A stretch of 64,000 nt of DNA. Origin: an uncultured Bacteroidia bacterium. GTDB taxonomy: Bacteria > Bacteroidota > Bacteroidia > Bacteroidales > UBA932. The DNA lies in NCBI GenBank assembly GCA_902782225.1, contig CACZMF010000002.1:62001-126000 (forward strand), written 5' to 3'. The notes beneath the pieces were generated by a model. That model was given only the letters and a program-made list of their open reading frames with translations. It searched no databases and was not told where the DNA came from. This document shows, piece after piece, positions 32,633-40,900 of the stretch (the first letter of the stretch is position 1; the number at the start of each line of letters is the position of its first letter). The translations under genes were made by a program, and so were the position numbers.

Positions 32633-33249
32633 ATATTCTCCTTTATCCATTGAGCCATGGCGCGGAGGGCCTTGCCACGGTGCGAGATGGCATTTTTGAC
32701 TTCTTCCGGGAGCTCCGCGACACTGCGGTCGGGATACTCGTCGGCGATAAACACGGGGTCGTAGCCGAAGCCGCCTGAACCGCTGCGGGCCTGGGCTATA
32801 CGGCCTTTGAGCGTGCCTTCGAAAAAGTGCTCCTCCCCGTCCAGAAGGAGGGTCACCACGCTGCGGAAACGCGCCGTACGGGGCGCTCCGGGGCACTTGG
32901 AAAGCTCGCTGAGCAGGGTGTCGATATTTGCACTGAAATCGTGGTCGGGCGGAAGGGACAGGCCGTCGCGGCGGGCTATGTCCTGGGCATAGCGGGCGGC
33001 GTGCACGCCCGGAGCGCCTCCCAGGGCATCGACCTCGAGGCCGGTGTCGTCGGCAAAGCAGTCCATGCCGCAGAGCTCCCTGTAGCCACGGGCCTTAAGT
33101 ATGGAATTCTCCTTCAGAGTGCTGCCGGTCTCGGCCACGTCGTCGAAGATTCCCAGTTCAGAGGGAGCCACGACCTCGGCCAGGTCGGCCAGGATTTCCC
33201 GGGCCTCCCTCAATTTGCCCTTGTTGCCTGTTGCGAATACGAGTTTCAT
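32617..33249 (-). CDS. rdgB: XTP/dITP diphosphatase (RdgB/HAM1)
   Basis: 210 residues. A cytoplasmic house-cleaning enzyme that removes ITP, dITP and XTP from nucleotide pools. The start MKLVFATGNKGKLREAREIL is the family N-terminus with the substrate-binding TGNKGK; the in-frame upstream extension is rejected. Also visible: ADDTGLEVDALGGAPGVHAA, GFGYDPVFI and ISHRGKALRAM, all diagnostic. A few residues longer than the E. coli enzyme, with an extra segment around ARRDGLSLPPDHDFSAN. First gene of the minus-strand operon; its -7 element ends 4 bases before the ATG. Confidence 0.95.
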   Translation of the reverse strand: MKLVFATGNKGKLREAREILADLAEVVAPSELGIFDDVAETGSTLKENSILKARGYRELCGMDCFADDTGLEVDALGGAPGVHAARYAQDIARRDGLSLPPDHDFSANIDTLLSELSKCPGAPRTARFRSVVTLLLDGEEHFFEGTLKGRIAQARSGSGGFGYDPVFIADEYPDRSVAELPEEVKNAISHRGKALRAMAQWIKENICVNQ

Positions 33250-33253
33250 TCTG

Positions 33254-33261
33254 CAAATATA
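33254..33261 (-). promoter_or_regulatory. -7 element for rdgB, nearly leaderless
   Basis: The minus strand reads TATATTTG here and the rdgB ATG begins after 4 bases. A start site a few bases beyond the element would put the first nucleotide at or next to the A of ATG. Confidence 0.65.
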
Positions 33262-33266
33262 ATTAT

Positions 33267-33274
33267 TATATTTG
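33267..33274 (+). promoter_or_regulatory. -7 element for the polyprenyl synthase gene, nearly leaderless
   Basis: TATATTTG on the plus strand ends 5 bases before the ATG at 33280. It is back to back with the rdgB element; the whole divergent intergenic space is 30 bases. Confidence 0.65.
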
Positions 33275-33279
33275 TGGGT

Positions 33280-34215
33280 ATGATTGAAGATGTAATCAAA
33301 TTTCCTGCCGAACCTGCCGGCCTCTACGATCCCCTGCGATATATGATGGGCATCGGCGGCAAGCGAATCCGCCCGACGCTCTGCCTCAAGGTCTATGGCC
33401 TGTACGGCAAGGAGCCGGGGCCCGATATCCTCGAAGCGGCGGCCGCAATAGAACTCTTCCACACCTTTTCGCTCATCCACGACGACATCATGGACCGTTC
33501 CCCGCTGCGCCGGGGCGTCCCGACGGTGTGGAAAAAGTGGGACGAGACCACCGCGATCCTGAGCGGCGACGAGATGCTCATAGAGGCATACAAACATATA
33601 GCAAAAGTGCCTGCAGCCTGCCTGGACAGGGCTTTGGGGCTCTTCACCCGAACGGCATCCGAAGTGTGCGAAGGGCAGCAGTACGACATGGATTTCGAGT
33701 CGCTGGACTCCGTGCCCATGGCCGCTTACGAAAGGATGATAGGGCTCAAGACCGCCGTCCTGATCGCCTGCTCGGCAAAGATGGGCGCAATTGTGGCCGG
33801 AGCTCCCGAGGCCGAATGCGAGGCCCTGTACCGCTACGGCTACGAGCTCGGGATGGCGTTCCAGGTGGCAGACGACCTGCTGGATGCCTATGGCGACGAG
33901 AAAGTGTTCGGCAAGCCCATAGGCGGCGACATCCTCAACGAAAAGAAAAGCTGGCTCACCGTGCGCGCCCTCGAAAAGACCTCCGACCCGAAGGCATTTC
34001 TGGCGGCGTTCAAGCGCCAGTGTGCCTCCCTCGAAGAGGAGAAGGCAAAAATCGCTTCGATAAAGGCCCTCTACGATAGTCTCGGCGTGCCGGAAGATGC
34101 GCGCACCGTGATAGAACGCTATTCGGGAAAGGCCCTCGAGGCAGTTGCAGGCCTGGGGCCGGACACCTCCGTGCTCAAAGACTTCGCCGACAAACTCATA
34201 GGACGCGCCCGCTGA
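33280..34215 (+). CDS. Polyprenyl diphosphate synthase
   Basis: 311 residues, cytoplasmic. Chain elongation of allylic diphosphates with isopentenyl diphosphate. The two aspartate-rich motifs are LIHDDIMDRSPLRRG (first, near residue 70) and DDLLDAYGD (second, near 200), with GGKRIRP near residue 25 binding isopentenyl diphosphate. The start at 33280 is fixed by the family N-terminus and by the promoter just upstream. Product length (farnesyl, geranylgeranyl or octaprenyl) is not decided by inspection. The gene ends in a TGATG overlap with rsgA. Confidence 0.93.
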   Translation: MIEDVIKFPAEPAGLYDPLRYMMGIGGKRIRPTLCLKVYGLYGKEPGPDILEAAAAIELFHTFSLIHDDIMDRSPLRRGVPTVWKKWDETTAILSGDEMLIEAYKHIAKVPAACLDRALGLFTRTASEVCEGQQYDMDFESLDSVPMAAYERMIGLKTAVLIACSAKMGAIVAGAPEAECEALYRYGYELGMAFQVADDLLDAYGDEKVFGKPIGGDILNEKKSWLTVRALEKTSDPKAFLAAFKRQCASLEEEKAKIASIKALYDSLGVPEDARTVIERYSGKALEAVAGLGPDTSVLKDFADKLIGRAR

Positions 34216-35150
34216 TGGAAGCCGTGGTGGTCAAGAACGCAGGAAGCCATTTCCTGCTGAGCGAGCTGCCCGGGTGGGCTCCTTTTCCTGCCGTCCTGCG
34301 GGGAAAAGTGCGCCTGGAGCGCTCCGGAGCCACCAATCCCGTGGCCGTCGGCGACAGAGTGGAGTACGTCCTGGACGGCCCCGTGGCGGACGAACTGCAC
34401 CCGGCAGTCATCAAGGACGTGCTGCCCCGCAGCAATTACGTCATACGCCGCAGCACCAACCTGTCCCGCCAGTCCCACGTCATCGCGGCCAACCTCGACC
34501 GCGCGCTGCTGGTGGTCACGCTGTATTTCCCGGAAATAAAGCTCCCGTTCCTCGACCGCCTGCTCGTGACCTGCGAAGTCTATGGCGTGAAGGCAGTCAT
34601 CGTGCTGAACAAGCTGGACCTCTGCCGGGAAATCGCGGAGGAAGAAGTGGAAAGGTTCTGCGAGATCTATCGCGGAGCAGGTTACGAAGTGGTTGAGTGT
34701 TCGGCACTTAAGGGCGAAGGGATAGACCGCCTGCGCGAAATATGCTCATGCGGCACGAGTCTCGTGAGCGGCGAGTCCGGAGTCGGGAAAAGTTCGATCA
34801 TCAAGGCCCTCGATCCTTCGCTGGATCCCAAGATAGGCCGCATCAGCACCGCCCACCTGCAGGGCAAGCACACCACTTCGCTCTATGAGATGTATCCCCT
34901 GTCGGGAGGCGGCTTCATCGTGGACACACCCGGCCTTCGAGGCTTTGGCCTGGTGGACCTGGAGAAGGAAGAGATCTCGAAGTATTTCCCTGAAATGCTG
35001 AGAGTTGCCGACGACTGCCGCTTCATCCCCTGCACCCACACCCACGAGCCGGGCTGTGCCGTCAAGGCTGCCGTCGACTCGGGCCTGATCAGCCCCGAGC
35101 GCTACAATTCCTACCTCGGCATGCTCGAGGAGGACAAGAAGTTCCGGTAG
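34215..35150 (+). CDS. rsgA: Small ribosomal subunit biogenesis GTPase RsgA
   Basis: 311 residues. A circularly permuted GTPase that helps late maturation of the 30S subunit. N-terminal OB-fold (about 1-75), then the permuted G motifs: VLNKLDL (G4) before GESGVGKSSIIKAL (G1) and DTPGLRGFGL (G3). The C-terminal zinc site has CRFIPCTHTHEPGC. All expected parts are present and length is normal. Its ATG overlaps the stop of the polyprenyl synthase gene. A dispersed repeat begins immediately after its stop codon. Confidence 0.96.
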   Translation: MEAVVVKNAGSHFLLSELPGWAPFPAVLRGKVRLERSGATNPVAVGDRVEYVLDGPVADELHPAVIKDVLPRSNYVIRRSTNLSRQSHVIAANLDRALLVVTLYFPEIKLPFLDRLLVTCEVYGVKAVIVLNKLDLCREIAEEEVERFCEIYRGAGYEVVECSALKGEGIDRLREICSCGTSLVSGESGVGKSSIIKALDPSLDPKIGRISTAHLQGKHTTSLYEMYPLSGGGFIVDTPGLRGFGLVDLEKEEISKYFPEMLRVADDCRFIPCTHTHEPGCAVKAAVDSGLISPERYNSYLGMLEEDKKFR

Positions 35151-35178
35151 GAGATTCTTGGCTACGCTCAGAATGACA
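35151..35178 (-). repeat. Dispersed SERSEES-type repeat, intergenic copy
   Basis: Read on the minus strand this is GTCATTCTGAGCGTAGCCAA followed by GAATCTC, a close variant of the copy at 43098-43124. Translation of such repeats gives CHSERS(E/Q)ES, a string I recall from many unrelated bacterial proteins. It fills nearly all of the 33-base gap between the converging rsgA and deaminase genes. Confidence 0.7.
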
Positions 35179-35183
35179 ACGGC

Positions 35184-35642
35184 CTAGTAGTTTTCGTGGT
35201 GCATCGACATGTAGTCGCGGAAGAGCTGGAGGCATTCTTCCCGGTCGATTTCGGTCATATAGCCTTCGAGCTTGTCGCGGCCGCCGAAGATTTTGTCGAA
35301 TTTGTCGTCGCGGAAGCCGATAAGGCCGTTGTCGGCGATGTTGCAGCCATAGTATATCTTGCTGATATTCGCCCACATGCAGGCGCATAAGCACATGTGG
35401 CATGGCTCGCCGGTGGTGTAGAGCTCGCAGCCGCTGAGGTCGAAGGTGCCCAGGCGGCGTCCGGCGTCGCGTATTGCCGCCACTTCGCCGTGGCAGGTGG
35501 CGTCGTTGTCGCGCAGCACGCAGTTATGGCCGCGCCCCACTATTTCTCCGTCTTTGACTATCACGGTGCCGAAGGGGCCCCCGTGCCCTTGTTCTATGCC
35601 TTCACGCGCTTCGCGGATGGCAAGTTCCATAAACTTGTTCAT
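35184..35642 (-). CDS. Guanine deaminase-type nucleoside/nucleobase deaminase
   Basis: 152 residues, cytoplasmic cytidine-deaminase fold. Zinc site: CHGEVAAIRDAG (His and catalytic Glu, the HxE motif with Gly in the middle instead of the usual Ala) and GEPCHMCLCACMWA (PCxxC). The C-terminal region DKFDKIFGGRDKLEGYMTEI and aromatic end resemble bacterial guanine deaminases rather than tRNA adenosine deaminase TadA, in which the RNA-binding helix differs. The likely reaction is guanine to xanthine in purine salvage. A TATATTTG at 35650-35657 on the same strand ends 7 bases before the ATG, so it has its own promoter despite lying 16 bases after pbpC. Confidence 0.82.
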   Translation of the reverse strand: MNKFMELAIREAREGIEQGHGGPFGTVIVKDGEIVGRGHNCVLRDNDATCHGEVAAIRDAGRRLGTFDLSGCELYTTGEPCHMCLCACMWANISKIYYGCNIADNGLIGFRDDKFDKIFGGRDKLEGYMTEIDREECLQLFRDYMSMHHENY

Positions 35643-35649
35643 ATCGGTG

Positions 35650-35657
35650 CAAATATA
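35650..35657 (-). promoter_or_regulatory. -7 element for the deaminase gene, nearly leaderless
   Basis: TATATTTG on the minus strand sits in the 16-base gap after the pbpC stop and ends 7 bases before the deaminase ATG. Confidence 0.6.
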
Positions 35658-35658
35658 A

Positions 35659-37920
35659 CTATTTTGCGGTAAATGCCACGCTTCTGCTGGCGCCGCCCTC
35701 GTCCATCACCACGAGCACGTGCTCTCCCGGTTCGGGCCTTATCAGCAGGTCGTGGTCGCCGGTGGTCTTGCCCAGGTACTGGTCGTCCAGGTGCCAGTAG
35801 AGCACGGCATGCGGATCCCTGTGGGCGGCGCGCACCACCACGCCTTGTTCGCGTCCGGTCAGATCCACAGTGGTCACGACCGTGACGCCGGGGTGGGGAT
35901 ACAGGATTTCGATGGGATTACGGGTGTCGGAAGCGGCGTCGAAGTCGGGATGCTTCGGAGGCAAAGGCCTGTAGTCCAGGTGGTTCTTCATGTAGTACCA
36001 CTCCATAGCCGGGGGCAGCACGAACCAGACTTTTTCGACCATCTTCTCCACGGGGTAGCAGCTGCTGTTGACCATATAGCGCTGCTCTGCGTCGAGGTGG
36101 ACCACCCTGTGGAAGCGGCATTCGTCGGGGCGCTGCTCTATGTCGGGTACCCACACCGTGTCGCGTTCCGGGCACACCGCGGAGGCGGGAAGACCGCTGC
36201 GTGCGCACACTTCCAGCGGCACCAGGTCGTCCAGCGGCTTGCTGAACCACCGTGAGGGGGGGAGGGCGGAAAACACGTTGAACATCACCGGGGAAGCGTA
36301 GCTGACGCCGGTCATCTGCGCCCGGCCCTCGCCGTCGCTGTTGCCCACCCACACGCCGACCACGTAGTCGCGGTTCACGCCTACGCTCCATGCGTCGCGG
36401 TTGCCCCAGCTGGTGCCAGTCTTCCAGGCTATCCTGCCCGATGAGCTGTAGCCCATCCATGAAGCCTCCTCTTCGGGGCGGCCCGCCTTGGAAAGGGCTT
36501 CGAACGTGAGCCAGCAGGCTCCGCGCCCGAGGGGTATCTTTTTGGTGCCCACCGCGTCGTCGGTCAGGGACGCCGCCATTTCGCGGTAGGCCCCGACCAG
36601 GGTCTCGAGGGTGATTTCGGCTCCGCCCAGGATGAGCGACAGGCCGTAGTGGTCGGCATCCTTGTCGATGGACGTGAATCCCATATCGCGCAGAAGCTCA
36701 AGGAATTGGGGGGCGCCGTACTGCTCCAGCATACGCACCGAGGGCACGTTGAGGGAGCGTTGTATGACCTCGTCTGCCGGCACGGCGCCGTCGAAGGTGC
36801 GGAGGTAGTTGTGCGGCGAGAAGTTGTCGTGGTGGTAGGGGGTGTCCTTTATGAGCGAGGAGGGGAGTATGCGGCCGCTCTGGAGCATTGCGGCATAGAG
36901 CAGCGGCTTGAGGGTGCTGCCGCTGGAGCGCCGGGCGGGAATCATGTCCACGTCGGCTCCGCGAAGGCCGGGGGCAAGGCCCCTGGTGTTGCCGTAATAG
37001 GCGAGGATTTCGCCTGTGCGGACGCTGCGCACCAGGATGCCCATATTGTCCACGAGATTGCCGTGGTAGATTTCGAAGTAGTTGCGCGCCAGCAGGTTGA
37101 CGCGCTCCTGCAGGGCGGGGTCTATGGAGCACTTGTAGGCCTTGTCGCCGCCCTGCGCCCGGAGCCGTTCCAGCAGGTGGTAGGCCTTGTCCGGCATGGG
37201 CATGGGCTTGTCGGGCAGGGGCTCGTCCTTGGCAAGTTCGCACTCCAGCTCGTCTATAGTGCCCTCGGCGCAGAGCTTGTCCAGCAGGAAGTTGCGCTTT
37301 TCCAGAAGCCGTGCCCGGTTGCGGCCGGGATGGATCAGGGCGGGGGAGTTGGGCAGCACGGCGAGCGTGGCGCTCTCGGCCCAGGAGAGGTTGTCGGCAG
37401 AGCGGCCGAAGTAGCGCCAGGCTGCTGCATCCAGGCCCACCACGTTGCCGCCGAATGGGGCGTTGGACGCATACATGAGAAGTATCCTGCGCTTCGAGTG
37501 CCTCAGTTCCAGGCGGGTGGCCATCACCGCTTCGAGCAGTTTTTCCGGTATGTTGCGCGGGGCGTCGGGGCGGCTCAGGCGTATGACCTGCATGGTGATG
37601 GTGCTGGCGCCGCTGACCACTTCGCCCTTCCGCGCGTTCTGCCTTATGGCCCTGCCTATCGACAGGAAATCGATGCCCGGGTGCCACCAGAAGCGCTTGT
37701 CTTCATAGCAGACTATGCACTTTGCGAACTTGTCCGGAACGCTTTCGGCAGGGGGAAAATGCCACTGTCCGTCCGCTGCGATACGCGCCCCGAGGAGGGT
37801 CCCGTCGGCCGCTGTCAGCGTCGCGCTCACGGGCGCACGGAACATTTTCCACGGCAGGCAGAAAATATATAGGAGCACCAGGGGGCTCAATATCAAAAAT
37901 AATTTCTTATATTTGGACAT
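35659..37920 (-). CDS. pbpC: Penicillin-binding protein 1C
   Basis: 753 residues. A bifunctional peptidoglycan synthase anchored by one N-terminal membrane helix (KLFLILSPLVLLYIFCLPW). The GT51 glycosyltransferase domain (about 60-230) carries EDKRFWWHPGID and SGASTITMQVIRL. The transpeptidase domain (about 290-530) has SSGSTLKPLLY (SxxK), the SLN motif in RSLNVPSVRM, and WKTGTSWGNRDAW (KTG). The C-terminal region is the BiPBP_C-type beta domain found in PBP1C. ATG at 37920 is chosen over a TTG 9 bases upstream. It is divergent from an alpha-2-macroglobulin gene, a partner pair known from many Gram-negative bacteria, here arranged head to head rather than in one operon. Confidence 0.95.
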   Translation of the reverse strand: MSKYKKLFLILSPLVLLYIFCLPWKMFRAPVSATLTAADGTLLGARIAADGQWHFPPAESVPDKFAKCIVCYEDKRFWWHPGIDFLSIGRAIRQNARKGEVVSGASTITMQVIRLSRPDAPRNIPEKLLEAVMATRLELRHSKRRILLMYASNAPFGGNVVGLDAAAWRYFGRSADNLSWAESATLAVLPNSPALIHPGRNRARLLEKRNFLLDKLCAEGTIDELECELAKDEPLPDKPMPMPDKAYHLLERLRAQGGDKAYKCSIDPALQERVNLLARNYFEIYHGNLVDNMGILVRSVRTGEILAYYGNTRGLAPGLRGADVDMIPARRSSGSTLKPLLYAAMLQSGRILPSSLIKDTPYHHDNFSPHNYLRTFDGAVPADEVIQRSLNVPSVRMLEQYGAPQFLELLRDMGFTSIDKDADHYGLSLILGGAEITLETLVGAYREMAASLTDDAVGTKKIPLGRGACWLTFEALSKAGRPEEEASWMGYSSSGRIAWKTGTSWGNRDAWSVGVNRDYVVGVWVGNSDGEGRAQMTGVSYASPVMFNVFSALPPSRWFSKPLDDLVPLEVCARSGLPASAVCPERDTVWVPDIEQRPDECRFHRVVHLDAEQRYMVNSSCYPVEKMVEKVWFVLPPAMEWYYMKNHLDYRPLPPKHPDFDAASDTRNPIEILYPHPGVTVVTTVDLTGREQGVVVRAAHRDPHAVLYWHLDDQYLGKTTGDHDLLIRPEPGEHVLVVMDEGGASRSVAFTAK
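37908..37915 (+). promoter_or_regulatory. -7 element for the alpha-2-macroglobulin gene, inside pbpC
   Basis: TATATTTG on the plus strand lies within the first codons of pbpC on the other strand. The macroglobulin ATG is 29 bases downstream. No clear -33 TTG is found. Confidence 0.5.
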
Positions 37921-37926
37921 CAGGAA

Positions 37927-37959
37927 CAAAAATAACCAAAATATATGAAACTAACCAAA
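37927..37959 (-). promoter_or_regulatory. Promoter for pbpC overlapping the macroglobulin start
   Basis: On the minus strand TATTTTTG (37934 to 37927) is preceded by a TTTG about 21 bases upstream, inside the first codons of the macroglobulin gene. The pbpC ATG follows the -7 element after 6 bases, predicting a nearly leaderless message. Confidence 0.65.
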
Positions 37960-40900
37960 CTATTCTTGAGCGCACTGGCCGCGGTTACGGTCTGCGTCGC
38001 CTGCAACGAAGAGAATCAGGGAAAAGAACCCGCTGCCGGTTCTCCCGATGCCCCCGAAACTGCCGCGCAGGTAGCGGTTGTGGAAAACACCTATGACGCC
38101 TACGAAGGCGATGAGGCCACCGAGACAGAGTCTCCCGAGGCTCCCCAGATCAAGCTGGTCAGCAAGGGCTCCATACTCCCTTCGACCGGCAAGATGGACA
38201 TCCTGTTCAGCTCCTACGGCTATGCGAAGGCCCGTTTCCGCGTGCGTAAGGTCTTCACCAGCAACATTCTGCAGTTCATGCAGTTCGAATCCTACGAGAC
38301 CCGCTACAACCTGTCCAAGGTGGCCCGCGTGCTCACCGACACCACCGTGGTGCTCGGCAGCACGGATGCTCCCCATCTGCGCACCGTGCGAAACTACGCC
38401 ATCAGCATGGACGAGCTGATCAAGCCCGAGCCAGGCGCCATCTATTTCGTGGAAGTCCGCGGCGAGGAGCCCCTGGAAGAAGAGGATTTCTGGGACAGCG
38501 ACTCCTATTTCGGCGATTATGACACCTACGAGGAGCGTAGCACCTTCCTGCTTGCCAGCGATGTGGCCCTCATAGCCAAGAGCGGCAGCAACAAGACCGA
38601 AGTCTTTGCCTGCGACATACTCTCCGGCGCCCCTCTCAAGGGCGTGAAGGTGAAGCTCTACGACGACGTGCTCCAGGAGCTCGGCAAGGGCGTGACCGAC
38701 AAGGACGGCCGCATCTCCTTCCCTGCCGGCGGCTCCGGCACCTACGTGACCGCCTCTTCCGACAAGGGCGCAGCCTACCTTGCGCTCAAGTATGAGAAGT
38801 CACTGTCCACCAGTAACTTCGACGTCAGCGGCACCACCGCTCCCGGTGGCCTGAAGACCTACATCTTCGGCGAGCGCGGAGTATGGCGTCCCGGCGACAC
38901 CCTCCACGTCACGGCCATCACCATGACCGAGGGCTCCGAGCTTCCGATAGGACACCCCGTGGTGGCCGAACTCTACAATCCCGACGGCCAGGTCACCCGC
39001 ACCGTAACCGTCCGTAACGACGGCAGCCACATCTACCATTTCCCCTTCACCACGGATGCCGACGCCCCCACGGGCCAGTGGCGCGTGGGCGTGAAGGTCG
39101 GCGGCCAGAGCTTCTCCAAGCAGATCAAGATAGAGACCGTCAAGCCCAACAAGCTCGACATCGACCTCCAGTTCGACCAGAAACTGCTCATCCCGAAGAG
39201 CTCCTGCGTGGGCACCATCTCCGTGAACTGGCTCTACGGTGCTCCCGGCAGCGGCCTGAAGGTCAACGGCGACGTGGAACTGACCAATGCCAAGACCTCC
39301 TTCAAGGGCTACGAGGCCTACGATTTCAAGGATGAGTCCCGCGGCTTCGAATCCCAGTCCCGCCGCTACGGCGATATGCTCACCGACGAGAACGGCCAGG
39401 TGCAGGTCAACACCAACATGGACCTGCGCGGCGAGGGCGTGCCCGGAATGCTGAACATAGCCTTCACCATGCGTGCCTTCGAGCCCAGCGGCGAATTCAG
39501 CTCCTCCTGGTTCAGCTTCAAGATGTCCCCGTTCGATGCCTACGTGGGCCTGAAGACCGAAAAGAACACCACCCAGTGGGGTGAGGAATACATCAAGGCC
39601 GGTGCGCCGCACAAGTTCGACGTCGTGACCGTGGGCCCGGACGGCAAGCCCGTGACGGTGTCCGACCTCCACGTCGAAATCTGCCACGTGGACTGGAGCT
39701 GGTGGTGGAACTCCGCTTCCCAGATGGCCAGCTACATGTCCGGAAAGAGCAAGGAGATCTTCTTCGACAAGCACATCTCCGCCGTTTCCGGCACCGGCAG
39801 CTTCACCTATGACTGGAAGAACGCCCCCGACGGACTCTATTTCATCCGCGTCAGCGACGAGGCCGGCGGACACTCCACCTCCATGCTCTGCGAGGTGTAT
39901 GAGAACTACGGCAGCGGCTCCGGCAACCAGTCCGACGCCGCAGCCCGCCTGGCCATCTCCGCCAACAAGGAAAGCTACAACGTGGGCGAGACCGCGAAGC
40001 TCGTGATCCCTTCTGCTCCCGGCAACAGGGCCCTCCTTTCCCTGGAGAAGGGCGGCCGCATACTCCGCACCGAATGGATTGAGTGCAAGGGCGAAAGCAC
40101 TGAAATCCAGGTGCCTGTGACTGCCGACATGCTCCCGAACGTCTATGCGTTCGTCACCCTCGTGCAGCCCCATGCGAGCACCCTCAACGACGCTCCCATA
40201 CGTCTCTACGGCGTGCAGAACCTGGGTGTCGCCGACGCTGCGTCCCATCTGGAGCCGCAGATCGACGTGCCCGCCGAGGTGAAGCCCGAGACCACCCTCA
40301 AGTTCAAGGTCAAGGAGAAGAACGGCAAGGCGATGAGCTATGTCGTGGCCCTCGTGGACGAAGGGCTCCTCGGCCTGACTTCATTCAAGACCCCTGACGC
40401 CTGGAACGCCTTCTACGCCAAGGAAGCCCTCCGCGTCCGCACCTGGGACCAGTATGACGACGTGATCGGCGCCTACGGCGGCAAGATCGAGCAGCTGTTC
40501 GCAATCGGTGGTGACGAAGAGGCGGTAGTGAACATCAAGCCGCAGAACGCCCAGCGCTTCAAGCCGGTGGTGGCTTACTTCGGTCCCTTCACCCTGAAGG
40601 CAGGCAAGTCGGGCAGCCACAGCTTCGACGTGCCCCAGTATATAGGTTCCCTGCGTGCCATGGTCATCGCCACCGACGGCAAGGCCCAGGGCAGCAGCGC
40701 CGCCAACGTGGCCGTGACCAAGCCAGTGATGGTGCAGGCCACGCTCCCGAGGGCTATGAACATCGGTGAGACCATCAAGGTCCCCGTGACCCTCATCACC
40801 CTCAAGGACAACGTCGGTTCCGTCAAGCTCAGCATCAAGGCCGACGATCTCGTTGAGGTGGTGGGTCCCGCCACCAAGACCGTCCAGGCGGGCAAGGCCG

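Noticed and set aside
35089..35403. Minus-strand open frame containing HSERSQES
   Set aside because: It combines the repeat with antisense or out-of-frame sequence of the deaminase and rsgA genes and has no start or family match; the repeat is annotated as DNA, not as a gene.
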